NCBI GenBank assembly: GCA_045603225.1
Contig: JAZULT010000065.1
Span: 1-64,000, forward strand
Direction: 5' to 3'
DNA from: RGIG9115 sp045603225
Lineage (GTDB): Bacteria; Bacillota; Clostridia; UBA1381
Length of the DNA stretch: 64,000 bases
The position numbers and the translations under genes are program-made. Shown one piece after another: positions 8,190 through 16,882 of the stretch. The notes under the pieces are model-generated. The model saw nothing but the letters and a program-made list of their open reading frames with translations. It did no database searches and was not told the origin of the DNA. Each line of letters opens with the position of its first letter. Position 1 is the stretch's first letter.

Positions 8190-9047
8190 ATGGAGTATTT
8201 TTTCTTGACACTTATAGTATTATTTGTTTCGTTGCAGAATATGACATCTAAGGAATGTACTAGAAAACATACCGATACGAACGTTTTTATTTATACAGGA
8301 ATATCAGCTTTTTTTGCATTAGTTTTCTTTGTTATTAATTCAAAATTCAAGCTGGATTTTAATCTGAAGGTTTTGCCTTATGCGATAGGGTTTGGAATTT
8401 CGTATGCAGCGACGCTTGTGGGAAATGTATACGCGATAAAGACAGGTCCGTTGTCGATTACGGCATTGGTTCTGTCATACTCTCTTATTATACCGACTCT
8501 TTACGGAATTATGTTTCTGGGGAACAAGCTTACAGTTTTTTCTTATATCGGTATAGCGTTTCTGTTTATTTCTCTTTATATGATAAATATAAAGAAAGAC
8601 GAACAGATGAAATTTTCATTTATCTGGGTAATATTTGTTCTTCTGTCGTTTGTGGGTAACGGAATGTGTTCTACTTTTCAGACAATGCAGCAAAGAGCAT
8701 TCGATGGGCTGTACAAAAACGAACTGATGATTGCTGCCCTTTCGATTGTTGTGGTTATGCTGTTTGTATTTGGTTTTGTGAAAGCGAAACGAGAGGAGAA
8801 TAAATGTGTTATAAAACATTGTATTCCATATGCACCGATACAGGGGATAGCTAACGGGTTTGCTAATTATTTTGTAATGGTTCTTACAAACAAGCTTGCT
8901 CCGGCAATTATGTTTCCTACAATTTCAGCAGGCGGAATAGTTTGTACATTTATCGTTTCTCTTGGACTTTATAAAGAAAAGCTTTCCGCTATGCAGCTTA
9001 TCGGATATGCTTTTGGTGTGTTGTCGGTTATTCTTTTGAATTTATAA
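8190..9047 (+). CDS. EamA/DMT-superfamily membrane transporter
   Basis: A 285-residue integral membrane protein with about ten hydrophobic helices in two halves, as in the drug/metabolite transporter family. The first half ends near residue 130 (SLYMINIKKDEQ); the second begins with FSFIWVIFVLLSFVGNG. GGGGGATAAG precedes the start. The gene is monocistronic, with its own consensus promoter. The substrate cannot be read from the sequence; it resembles members with a short N-terminus and no other domain. A second unrelated DMT gene lies at 26326. Confidence 0.8.
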   Translation: MEYFFLTLIVLFVSLQNMTSKECTRKHTDTNVFIYTGISAFFALVFFVINSKFKLDFNLKVLPYAIGFGISYAATLVGNVYAIKTGPLSITALVLSYSLIIPTLYGIMFLGNKLTVFSYIGIAFLFISLYMINIKKDEQMKFSFIWVIFVLLSFVGNGMCSTFQTMQQRAFDGLYKNELMIAALSIVVVMLFVFGFVKAKREENKCVIKHCIPYAPIQGIANGFANYFVMVLTNKLAPAIMFPTISAGGIVCTFIVSLGLYKEKLSAMQLIGYAFGVLSVILLNL

Positions 9048-9084
9048 AAAATGTTTTAAATTTAAATAATTGTTAAATAAAAAC

Positions 9085-9112
9085 TTGACAAATTGAAAAA
9101 ATGTAGTATAAT
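9085..9112 (+). promoter_or_regulatory. Promoter of the cyclophilin lipoprotein gene
   Basis: TTGACA (9085-9090) and TATAAT (9107-9112) are spaced by 16 bp. Confidence 0.85.
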
Positions 9113-9164
9113 AGTATTGGTTGTTAAGACTACTTAACTAATAAATAAAAAGGAATGAATGAAA

Positions 9165-9893
9165 ATGAAAAAAAATATTTTAACTTGCATATCTGTATGC
9201 ATAATGTCTGCACTTCTCATCACGGGATGTGCTTCTGAAACTGATACAATTGGAGAATATGCTCAGAACGATAACAAGAATACGTCTCAGGAGACTTCTG
9301 AGACAAAACAGGAAACACCTTCTGCAGCAAAGCAGGAAACACCTTCTGCAGCAAAGCAGGACGGTGGATATAATCCTGCACCGCTTGAAGAAGGGAAAGT
9401 ATATTATGCCGATATTGATATAAAGGATTATGGTAAAATTACAGTGAAGCTTGATCAGAGTGCAGCTCCGGTGACTTGTGCAAATTTTGTACAGCTTGCA
9501 AATGAAGGTTTTTATAATGGGCTTACCTTTCATAGAATAATTGATGGGTTCATGATGCAGGGTGGAGACCCGGAAGGAACGGGAATGGGAGGCTCAGAAA
9601 ATGAAATTGTCGGTGAATTTGCAATGAACGGTCACGATAATCCTATTTCTCATAAAAGAGGAATTATTTCAATGGCACGTTCTCAGAATCCCGATAGTGC
9701 AAGCTCGCAGTTCTTTATTGTTCATGAAGACAGCACTTTTCTTGACGGACAGTATGCCGGTTTCGGAGAAGTAATCGAAGGCATTGAGGTAGTTGATGCG
9801 GTATGTACAGCTGCTGAACCAACAGACGGTAACGGAACAATCCCGGCAGAAAATCAACCGGTTATAAATACTATAGTAATCAGAGTAGAATAA
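9165..9893 (+). CDS. Lipoprotein cyclophilin-type peptidyl-prolyl isomerase
   Basis: The start at 9165 places AAGGAA at good spacing; ATG 9159 is too close to it. The product is about 242 residues: lipoprotein signal (LLITGC), a low-complexity linker containing two copies of an 8-residue unit (KQETPSAA), then a cyclophilin domain (about 75-242) with FHRIIDGFMMQGGDP, the MARSQNPDSASSQFFI block and FLDGQYAGFGEV. These include the catalytic Arg and the Gln/Phe proline-pocket residues. It should accelerate proline cis-trans isomerisation of proteins folding on the outer face of the membrane. It ends inside a 49-bp inverted repeat shared with the convergent gene. Confidence 0.93.
   Translation: MKKNILTCISVCIMSALLITGCASETDTIGEYAQNDNKNTSQETSETKQETPSAAKQETPSAAKQDGGYNPAPLEEGKVYYADIDIKDYGKITVKLDQSAAPVTCANFVQLANEGFYNGLTFHRIIDGFMMQGGDPEGTGMGGSENEIVGEFAMNGHDNPISHKRGIISMARSQNPDSASSQFFIVHEDSTFLDGQYAGFGEVIEGIEVVDAVCTAAEPTDGNGTIPAENQPVINTIVIRVE
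9309..9356 (+). repeat. Two 24-bp tandem repeats in the cyclophilin linker
   Basis: The unit beginning CAGGAAACACCTTCTG occurs twice in direct succession (9309-9332 and 9333-9356) with identical bases, and a third partial copy begins at 9357. It preserves frame and could vary in copy number by slippage. Confidence 0.9.
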
Positions 9894-9939
9894 CAATAAG
9901 ATAGGGTGTTGCTTTAAGCAACACCCTATCTTATTGTTA
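9891..9939. terminator. 49-bp perfect inverted repeat, bidirectional terminator
   Basis: Bases 9891-9914 pair perfectly with 9916-9939 around one central base. The TAA stop of the cyclophilin gene (9891-9893) and the minus-strand stop of the convergent gene (9937-9939) form its two extremities. A- and T-rich flanks fit termination in both directions. The GGGTGTTGCTT arm matches the loop-proximal arm of the dispersed repeats. Confidence 0.9.
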
Positions 9940-12123
9940 AATTAATCCAAATATTCTTTTTGCAATCATTTCCATTCCCTTATCTCCGGGGTGGTTTGCG
10001 ACACCGTCATGTTCAAAAAGTCCGATTGCCTTCATTTCGTCCTGTTCTCCTAAGTCACCAAGCTCTGCTAGCGGAAGATTATTTTCTTTTGCATATTTGC
10101 GGATTGTATCGTCACCGGGATGTTTCCAGAATCCGGTAGTCATTATAATTTTTGCATTTCCTGATTTGTTCAGATAATCAAGGAATAATCCGAGTTCTTT
10201 TTTGAATATTTCCGGCTCAAAACCGTCATATGGGCAGTTTTCTATGAAACGCATAACTATTATGTCTGCATCAAAGTCTCTTGCGTTTGTATAATTATCA
10301 AATAAACTACTTCCGTTTTTATATTCTCTTTCCCAGCTTGCAATCTGACAAATACAATATACTGCATCATTGTATACATTATCAATTCTTGATATAAGCT
10401 GATGAACATAGTCTTTATCTGCACTTGACGCAGCCATGCCCCACTCGTTATGCCATCCGATTTCGTGAAGTATTCCGTGAAGTGTTATTGAGTTTCCGAC
10501 GAACATTATACGCTTGCCTTTTCCTTCCGGATTTATTAATGATACATACTGTGATTTCTTAAGCTGATTCGCTGAAGAAACGTCATTTTTCTTCATCTGT
10601 GCAAATTCATCTTTTTTTGTGAATACAAAGTTTTCCATTTCATCTATTTCATTGACAGAATTGCTGATGTCAATTTCCTCTCCGTTTATGGTTATTCCCG
10701 AAATGCTGATGTCATGGAATTTCACGCCTTCAAGTTTTGATTTAATGTGTATTCTTGCATCATATTTTCCGTCTTTTTTCGGGATTCTTTCATCATAATA
10801 AACGTTTATATTATTAATAGTTACGTGATGAACGCTGCTCTCCTCGGCACCTTCAAGGTCTACATTTTCGGGGATAAAAGGAACATTCCATTGGTTGCAC
10901 ATTTCTTCTGTACGCCATCTTCCGTTTGTTATTCTGATGAGACTGGCGATACAGGTAGGGGATTCAGGTGCATACTCCATATCCTCAGTCTGTTGATATA
11001 CAGTAGGTGAGTCGAATACGTTGTATTCAACATTAATATTTTCAAAAACTATATCGGATATTTCCGCACATTCTCCGTTGTTTATGTCAAGTGCCACATT
11101 TCCTGCTCTTATAATATCACAGTTTCTGAACACTATGTTCTTGTATTCGCGGCAAAGTGTTTCGATTCCTATTTCACAGGTATTTCCCCAGTCACACCAA
11201 AGAACGCAATTATCGGTAATAATATTTTCGTTGCTTGTATCTGCATATCTGTCAATACCCTTGATTGTTATTGTATCGTCAAACGAATGGATAAATGAAT
11301 TTTTAACTGTAATATTTTTACTGTTTACTATATCAACACCGTCTGTGTTATATCGCCACTGACCGAATACTTTAATGTTGTCAAAAACAGCATCGTTGCA
11401 GTGGAATACATTAACGCACCATATAGCGGAGTCTCTGAAAAGAACGCCTTCAACTCTTATATTTTCGCAGTCATAGAACTTTATGTTTCCGTTTGTATAT
11501 GGTTCATAGCAGGAGTTGTCTATTCTTCCTTCGCAGGAGTCATCAAAAAGACCATTCCCGAATATATGAAGATTTTTTGCATTTTCAGCGAAAATACTGC
11601 CGAACACAAGAGCGTCCTTGTCTACATAAATACTTTCGTTGTCGTGAAGTGTGATTTTGCCGGGCATATGTACACCGGGACCGAAATAATATGTAACTTC
11701 ATTTTCAGCAGGAGCTTCAATCGGTTTACTGTTAAAGATATAAAGAATGTGATGAAAATCATCAGCCGCAAGAACAAACTGTCCTTCGTCTTTAAGCGTG
11801 AATGTCACTTCGCCATTGTTGTCAGAAAGCTCAATGTTTTTTGAGTAGGGCTTTAGCATTAATCTTTCGTAAGGAATATTAATTTTAACCTTTAAATCGA
11901 CCGGTTCGTCGCTTACTATATTTATAAACGAAACAAGGTCGGTTTGCCCTGCGCTTCTCTGATATCCCGGCCATACACGGTTAAATGACATTTTTGAAAT
12001 ACGGCATGTATAAACCGGTATTTCTGTGTCGCCGATAAAAACTCTGTAATCTTCTGAAATAGTTTCTCTGTATGGATAAGGTGATTTATCATAGTTATGT
12101 TTGAATTCTGAATAAGTAATCAT
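9937..12123 (-). CDS. Right-handed beta-helix (GH28-like) protein fused to SGNH hydrolase
   Basis: The start is ATG at 12123, preceded by AAGGGGATGG; the frame is open further upstream but that part covers the promoter. The 728-residue product has no signal peptide. It has an N-terminal beta-sandwich-like region (1-130), then a parallel beta-helix (about 140-500) with NTDGVDI and FDDTITIKG, the NTD and DD signatures of GH28 polygalacturonases. The usual GHG motif is not seen (EIGIE lies near that place). Residues about 530-728 form an SGNH/GDSL esterase: GNSIT, and DGVANHPGDKG with the catalytic Asp and His. A cytoplasmic enzyme acting on acetylated pectin- or glycan-derived oligosaccharides is inferred. 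It has its own promoter and a bidirectional terminator. Confidence 0.8.
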   Translation of the reverse strand: MITYSEFKHNYDKSPYPYRETISEDYRVFIGDTEIPVYTCRISKMSFNRVWPGYQRSAGQTDLVSFINIVSDEPVDLKVKINIPYERLMLKPYSKNIELSDNNGEVTFTLKDEGQFVLAADDFHHILYIFNSKPIEAPAENEVTYYFGPGVHMPGKITLHDNESIYVDKDALVFGSIFAENAKNLHIFGNGLFDDSCEGRIDNSCYEPYTNGNIKFYDCENIRVEGVLFRDSAIWCVNVFHCNDAVFDNIKVFGQWRYNTDGVDIVNSKNITVKNSFIHSFDDTITIKGIDRYADTSNENIITDNCVLWCDWGNTCEIGIETLCREYKNIVFRNCDIIRAGNVALDINNGECAEISDIVFENINVEYNVFDSPTVYQQTEDMEYAPESPTCIASLIRITNGRWRTEEMCNQWNVPFIPENVDLEGAEESSVHHVTINNINVYYDERIPKKDGKYDARIHIKSKLEGVKFHDISISGITINGEEIDISNSVNEIDEMENFVFTKKDEFAQMKKNDVSSANQLKKSQYVSLINPEGKGKRIMFVGNSITLHGILHEIGWHNEWGMAASSADKDYVHQLISRIDNVYNDAVYCICQIASWEREYKNGSSLFDNYTNARDFDADIIVMRFIENCPYDGFEPEIFKKELGLFLDYLNKSGNAKIIMTTGFWKHPGDDTIRKYAKENNLPLAELGDLGEQDEMKAIGLFEHDGVANHPGDKGMEMIAKRIFGLI

Positions 12124-12153
12124 GGAATTTCCATCCCCTTTTATTTTTGTATT

Positions 12154-12182
12154 ATTATACCATAATTTTAATGCCTTGTAAA
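12154..12182 (-). promoter_or_regulatory. Promoter of the beta-helix/SGNH gene
   Basis: On the minus strand TTTACA (12182-12177) and TATAAT (12159-12154) are 17 bp apart, about 30 bases before the start at 12123. Confidence 0.8.
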
Positions 12183-12250
12183 GAGTTTTTTTCACAAAAA
12201 AACTTTGAATTTTCACCAGTTTATAATTACTGAAATTTGTAATAAAGAAA

Positions 12251-12539
12251 GGGGGTGTTGCGTTAAGCAGCACCCCCTTTTGGGGCTGATTGAGTTTAGA
12301 TGCAGAATTCACGAAACGAAGCAAAATGCGGGTTTTGCCGCATTTGGTCCTGCCCGAAGGCGTACGATGGTACGTCGAGTGGTGAGTTTCGTGAATAGTT
12401 CAAAAGCATAAAAATACGAGAAATCCGCAAGAGAATTGCGGATTTCAACTTTATTCAAGTGTTTGACAAATGTTCCAAATGTAGGGTTTAAGCCGTTTTC
12501 GGAGCTTTTGAACGGTCTGCGCTAAAGGCAACAGCCCCC
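12251..12539 (+). repeat. Dispersed structured repeat, copy A
   Basis: About 289 bp, nearly identical to 35041-35328 and similar to the reverse strand of 30682-30940. The ends are imperfect inverted copies (GGGGGTGTTGC at the left, GGGGCTGTTGC on the opposite strand at the right). From left to right it holds a GC-rich hairpin followed by TTTT (12251-12281); an outer stem ATTCACGAAAC (12307-12317) with GTTTCGTGAAT (12386-12396) enclosing a hairpin AAATGCGG/CCGCATTT (12324-12345) and a CGTAC/GTACG hairpin; a hairpin GAAATCCGCAA/TTGCGGATTTC (12420-12446); and CCGTT/AACGG near the end. No reading frame is conserved. No target duplication is evident. It lies between two minus-strand genes. Confidence 0.9.
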
Positions 12540-12544
12540 TTTTG

Positions 12545-14194
12545 TTATTTGCATTTGATTATTACTTTCTTGTGTTTCGGATTTACCCAGTTAAGAACAA
12601 GATTCTTCGCATCACGGTTCAGATTATCGCCTCTGATTACGTCAAGGTCGTGTTCTGCACCGTTACCTTCGACTTCTATAACAGAACCGTTGTTTGAATA
12701 AACCGCACTGCCGCTGTCAAGGCGTGTTACGCATGCGTTCATTTTTGTTGAATTATCACATTCAAGCTTTCCGTCCGCATCAAGCATACACACAAGCTGT
12801 GTAAACAGGAAATACTCACAGTCTGCAGAAAGGTCAAGCTCAATTCTGTCATCACAAAGAGTAATAATGCATTCAGTATCGAAATATACCTTGTTTATGT
12901 CCTCGCGGCTGTTGTTTGGCATAGCATTAAAATTTCCGTTATATTTTCCTGCAACATCGCCGGGAAGAACCTGCCAGTATTTTCCCATTACCTTTGTGGA
13001 CATGCGGTATGTTTTATCGTTGATTTTTTCAACTGTCGGGAACGAAACACCGCCCATTCCGAACCAGCCGAATGTGAAACGTATGCCGAATATTCTTGCA
13101 TTGCCGTTCTGGAAGAAAAGGAAGTCAGGCTGACCTGCCATTACTGTTATGCTGAGGTCGTTGTTTCTGTATCTTAGCACGCTGTCTCCGAACGTGCTTT
13201 TTGCCTTTGGCACTTCCGTAACAGAACCCTCGTTAATTAGCTTTATGTATTTATTGCTTATAGGTTCAGACTTCATATCTGCGAAGAATACATCTTCATA
13301 AAGTCGTGCATACATAAGGAGTAAGCCGAAGTTTGCAGCATTTTTTATGGCTTTCTCTGCCATGAATACGTACTGCGGATTATTATCACGTTTTGCCATA
13401 AGCATATACGAAATTGTATACCGTGCGTCCATTCTTGCGGCAACGCCTTTATCCTGTCTTGTAGAGTATTCCGTAGCGATATAATCATTCGGATGAAGAA
13501 GATATTTCATCATGTCAAGATTTTTTCTTACCGCATCAAATGCCTCATCAAGACCGAAGCTTTCACCTATATGATACATATAAAGGTCGCTTACGGCATT
13601 GTAAACGGAATTACTTCTCTCTGTCCATTCACCGTCGGTATTTATGTCAATTCCTTCTGCAAGATAATCGTTTGCACGTTTTCTTAAATCCTCGTTTTTA
13701 AATATTCTGTAGAGAAATCCGAGTGCGCATGTTATAACCCATCTGTGGTTAGGAGTGTGAAAACCTCCTGTTATAAGCGGTGCTTGCGTACGGTCAAGGA
13801 ACTTTAATATATTATCATCAATTTCCTTTAATTCATGCATCCCTGACTTTTCAATGTAAAAATGAGCAATTGCAAGGTCATTTACCCAGAACGCAGTATC
13901 AGGCGGTGAATCGATATTACAGTTCAGAAGCGAGATAAGCCCTGATTTGTTCTGAAACTTAAGCAGATATTCGGAGTTTAGCTTCATTCTTAAAAGAACA
14001 TCTTCGTCTTTATATAAAGGTGAATCCTTTTCGCAGTAAAGGCAAAGCCCCTGTGTTATGGCTCTTGACATTACGGTTTCGTTGACGAAATTATATCCGC
14101 CGTACCATATGCTTTCTTTGTCCATAACCTGCTGTTTTTTGGATTCGTTCCAGTATAGCTCCTGTTTTTTCAATAATTCAGTAATGTTTATCAT
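12545..14194 (-). CDS. Heparinase II/III-like putative polysaccharide lyase
   Basis: A 549-residue protein without signal peptide. The first 300 residues look helical and contain GGFHTPNHRWVITCALG and conserved Trp/Tyr/Asn positions, as in the alpha/alpha-toroid of heparinase II/III-like lyases. The rest (about 320-549) is beta-rich, fitting the C-terminal beta-sandwich of those enzymes (RYRNNDLSITVMAG, FGWFGMGGVSFPTVEK). The exact polysaccharide lyase family is not recognised, so substrate (uronic-acid oligosaccharide?) is inference. It has its own promoter and stands close to the pectinase-like gene, suggesting a shared theme of acidic glycan breakdown. Repeat copy A follows its stop codon by six bases. 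Confidence 0.6.
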   Translation of the reverse strand: MINITELLKKQELYWNESKKQQVMDKESIWYGGYNFVNETVMSRAITQGLCLYCEKDSPLYKDEDVLLRMKLNSEYLLKFQNKSGLISLLNCNIDSPPDTAFWVNDLAIAHFYIEKSGMHELKEIDDNILKFLDRTQAPLITGGFHTPNHRWVITCALGFLYRIFKNEDLRKRANDYLAEGIDINTDGEWTERSNSVYNAVSDLYMYHIGESFGLDEAFDAVRKNLDMMKYLLHPNDYIATEYSTRQDKGVAARMDARYTISYMLMAKRDNNPQYVFMAEKAIKNAANFGLLLMYARLYEDVFFADMKSEPISNKYIKLINEGSVTEVPKAKSTFGDSVLRYRNNDLSITVMAGQPDFLFFQNGNARIFGIRFTFGWFGMGGVSFPTVEKINDKTYRMSTKVMGKYWQVLPGDVAGKYNGNFNAMPNNSREDINKVYFDTECIITLCDDRIELDLSADCEYFLFTQLVCMLDADGKLECDNSTKMNACVTRLDSGSAVYSNNGSVIEVEGNGAEHDLDVIRGDNLNRDAKNLVLNWVNPKHKKVIIKCK

Positions 14195-14225
14195 ACTATC
14201 ACATCCTGCTCTGATTTATACCGAA

Positions 14226-14254
14226 ATTATATCAAATTCCGGCTGAAATGTAAA
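14226..14254 (-). promoter_or_regulatory. Promoter of the heparinase-like gene
   Basis: On the minus strand TTTACA (14254-14249) and TATAAT (14231-14226) are 17 bp apart, just upstream of the start at 14194. Confidence 0.8.
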
Positions 14255-14278
14255 TAGACAATATTGACAACTTCCTTT

Positions 14279-14995
14279 TTAATTTTCGAAAACATCTTCG
14301 ATATTGGATTCATCTATATCGCTTGCGTCTTCGTATTCTATCTTTTTAAATTTTTCTGCCACTTCATCAAATCCGTAAAGCTCATACTTTGATTCGTATT
14401 CCGCTTTACTTATATCTTCGTCGCCTTCCCAGTATTTTATTTCGTCTTCAGATACCGCTTTGCCCGAATCATTTCCGAGATCATATTTTGTATAAGAGGT
14501 AGTATCTTCAATTTCTATAAGACAATCGGTTATGATACCTTGATGCATATTGCCTATGTAAATAAGACTTTCGTATTCCTTGTATATAAATGCTCCGTAT
14601 ACTCCGTAGCTGTTGTCGGATGTGATTTCGTGATTGACCGGGACAACTTCATCTCCATCCAGCGTATAAACATATGCACCGTCTGCATGTGAAGAACCTG
14701 TTATTATTATAAGCTCCGGAACATTATCATTTGTAACATAAGCCAGTTCGAACTTCGGAGTCAGCGAGCTTTTTAAAGATATTTCTTCTTCGTTGTCACG
14801 GAGAAAATCTGCGTAAGTCGATTTCCAGTCGACCTCGGGTTCCTCTTCATTTTCTTCCTGTTCATCATCTGTTTCTTCAGAATTTTCCACCACCTCGGAA
14901 GTATCGTTATCATCTTCTGTATCAGCGGTATTTTGTGAACATGCCGTCAATGCAAGACACAATCCCATAATTGCAATTAATAATCTTTTTTTCAT
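14279..14995 (-). CDS. Acidic lipoprotein with VCBS-like repeat signature
   Basis: A 238-residue lipoprotein: hydrophobic signal ending ALTACS (lipid-modified Cys about 19), then a very acidic linker (about 20-55, D/E/N/T rich), and a globular domain with SSLTPKFELAYVTNDNVPELIIITG. The xDxxxDxxPELI type of strand recalls VCBS or FG-GAP-like extracytoplasmic domains; a similar DVDGTPELLIG stretch is found near the start of the CHAP protein at 18920. The enzymatic role is unknown. The gene is divergent from iorA with back-to-back promoters. Confidence 0.75.
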   Translation of the reverse strand: MKKRLLIAIMGLCLALTACSQNTADTEDDNDTSEVVENSEETDDEQEENEEEPEVDWKSTYADFLRDNEEEISLKSSLTPKFELAYVTNDNVPELIIITGSSHADGAYVYTLDGDEVVPVNHEITSDNSYGVYGAFIYKEYESLIYIGNMHQGIITDCLIEIEDTTSYTKYDLGNDSGKAVSEDEIKYWEGDEDISKAEYESKYELYGFDEVAEKFKKIEYEDASDIDESNIEDVFEN

Positions 14996-15027
14996 TACGT
15001 TACCTCATTTCCTGTTCTTTTTTGATA

Positions 15028-15057
15028 ATTATACCATGATTTGCCTATTAAAGTCAA
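15028..15057 (-). promoter_or_regulatory. Promoter of the acidic lipoprotein gene
   Basis: On the minus strand TTGACT (15057-15052) and TATAAT (15033-15028) are 18 bp apart. Confidence 0.7.
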
Positions 15058-15074
15058 GGAATTTATTTTTTTTA

Positions 15075-15103
15075 TTGACATCGGCATTAAAATGGTGTAT
15101 AAT
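15075..15103 (+). promoter_or_regulatory. Consensus promoter of the iorAB operon
   Basis: TTGACA (15075-15080) and TATAAT (15098-15103) are 17 bp apart, 40 bases before iorA. Confidence 0.9.
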
Positions 15104-15143
15104 TATATTTATAGGCTATAGAATAGTGGAGGAAGGTTAACAC

Positions 15144-16877
15144 ATGAAAAAATTAATGCTTGGAAACGAAGCAGTTGCACGCGGTGCGTATGAAGCCGGT
15201 GTAAGTGTAGTTTCATCTTATCCGGGTACACCAAGTACCGAAATAACAGAAAATATTGTAAAATACGACAACATATATGTTGAGTGGGCGCCAAACGAGA
15301 AGGTAGCGGCTGAGGTTGCAATCGGTGCTTCAATCGGCGGTGCAAGAAGTATGTCATGCATGAAGCACGTTGGTATGAACGTTATGGCAGACCCTATGTT
15401 CACAGTGGCATACACAGGCGTAAACGGAGGTCTTGTGTTCTGCGTTGCGGACGACCCCGGTATGCACAGCTCACAGAACGAACAGGATTCACGTCACTAT
15501 GCAAAGGCTTCAAAGCTTACAATGCTTGAGCCTGCTGACAGTGTTGAATGCCGTGATTTTACAAAAGCTGCATATGAGCTCAGCGAAAAATTCGATATTC
15601 CTGTAATTGTCAGACTTTCAACAAGAGTATCACATTCACAGTCTCTCGTTGAAGAACATGAACCGGAAAACTACATATTAAAGGACTATGAAAAGAATAT
15701 CGGCAAGTACGTTATGATGCCCGGTAACGCAATAAAGCGTCACGTTGTGGTTGAAGAACGTAACTCAAAGCTTATTGAGTTTGCTGAAAACTGTCCGTTT
15801 AATAAGGTTGAAGATAACGGAAAGAAAATCGGTGTTATTACATCGGGTATTTCATATATGTACGCAAAGGAAGCTCTCGGAGATGATGTAAACTACCTCA
15901 AGCTCGGTATGGTTTATCCGCTTCCTGAAAAGCTTATAAAGGACTTTGCTGAAGGTCTTGACAAGGTATACGTTATCGAAGAGCTTGACCCGTTCTTTGA
16001 AGAACACTGCAAGGCTCTCGGTGTTGAAGTTATCGGCAAGGAAGCATTTACAATGCTCGGTGAATATACACCGGCTATGATAAAAAAAGCAGTTCTCGGA
16101 GTTGATGCTCCGGAATGTGCTGAAATTGATGCAATCCCGGTACGTCCGCCTGTTATGTGTGCAGGCTGTCCTCACAGAGGTGCATTCTATGTGCTTTCAA
16201 AGCTCGGTATCACTGTAAGCGGTGACATCGGATGTTACACACTCGGTGCTGTGGCTCCGCTTGCAAGCGTTGACACAACAATCTGTATGGGTGCGAGTGT
16301 TTCTGCCGCTCACGGTATGGCAAAGGCAAGAGGCAATGAATTTGCGAAGAAGCTCGTATCTGTTATCGGTGACTCAACATTTATGCATTCGGGTATAACA
16401 GGTCTTGTTGATATTGTTTACAACAAGGGCGTAAACACGGTTATCATTCTTGACAACTCAATCACAGGTATGACAGGTCATCAGGACAATCCGACAACAG
16501 GATATACTATCCGCAAAGAGCCTACAACCCAGACAAATCTTATCGCACTTTGTAAGGCAATCGGTGTAAGCAATGTAGTTGTTGCTGACCCGTTTGATGT
16601 AAAGAACTTCGAGAAGGTTGTAAAAGAAGAAACTGCAAAAGAAGAGCCGTCTGTTATCATTTCACAGAGACCGTGCGCACTTCTTAAAACAGTTAAATAC
16701 ACAGGTCATTGCAAAATCAATGATGAAAAGTGTAAGAAATGTAAGATGTGCATGAAGCTCGGATGTCCTGCAATTTCACTTGACGGTGACAGAGTGGTTA
16801 TTGACGAAACACAGTGTAACGGTTGCGGACTGTGTCTGAATGTATGTCCGTTCGACGCAATAGAAAAGGAGGACTGA
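15144..16877 (+). CDS. iorA: Indolepyruvate ferredoxin oxidoreductase, alpha subunit
   Basis: A 577-residue cytoplasmic subunit of the thiamine-diphosphate enzyme that oxidatively decarboxylates aryl 2-oxoacids (indolepyruvate, phenylpyruvate) to aryl-acetyl-CoA, reducing ferredoxin. It shows the N-terminal pyrimidine-binding region with SSYPGTPSTEI, the cofactor region with CAGCPHRG, GDIGCYTLG and the GDSTFMHSGI...DNSITGMTGHQ block, and a C-terminal ferredoxin-like segment with two CxxCxxC...C clusters (about 525-570). The start is preceded by GGAGGAAGG. iorB follows with five bases between. Length and motifs are as expected for the family. Confidence 0.96.
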   Translation: MKKLMLGNEAVARGAYEAGVSVVSSYPGTPSTEITENIVKYDNIYVEWAPNEKVAAEVAIGASIGGARSMSCMKHVGMNVMADPMFTVAYTGVNGGLVFCVADDPGMHSSQNEQDSRHYAKASKLTMLEPADSVECRDFTKAAYELSEKFDIPVIVRLSTRVSHSQSLVEEHEPENYILKDYEKNIGKYVMMPGNAIKRHVVVEERNSKLIEFAENCPFNKVEDNGKKIGVITSGISYMYAKEALGDDVNYLKLGMVYPLPEKLIKDFAEGLDKVYVIEELDPFFEEHCKALGVEVIGKEAFTMLGEYTPAMIKKAVLGVDAPECAEIDAIPVRPPVMCAGCPHRGAFYVLSKLGITVSGDIGCYTLGAVAPLASVDTTICMGASVSAAHGMAKARGNEFAKKLVSVIGDSTFMHSGITGLVDIVYNKGVNTVIILDNSITGMTGHQDNPTTGYTIRKEPTTQTNLIALCKAIGVSNVVVADPFDVKNFEKVVKEETAKEEPSVIISQRPCALLKTVKYTGHCKINDEKCKKCKMCMKLGCPAISLDGDRVVIDETQCNGCGLCLNVCPFDAIEKED

Positions 16878-16882
16878 GCGAT

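Noticed and set aside
12124..12324. Longer N-terminus for the beta-helix/SGNH protein
   Set aside because: The open frame extends 67 codons upstream but covers the -10/-35 promoter and lacks a ribosome site, whereas ATG 12123 has AAGGGGATGG.
12281..12330. Hammerhead-like ribozyme (CTGATTGAG ... CGAAAC) in repeat copy A
   Set aside because: The core would need CUGAUGA; an extra T interrupts it, the required stem II is not formed, and copy C does not keep the motif.
12251..12539. CRISPR array or phage attachment site as explanation of the dispersed repeats
   Set aside because: The copies are 5-23 kb apart, nearly 290 bp long, in both orientations and without spacers or an integrase pairing, so neither explanation fits.
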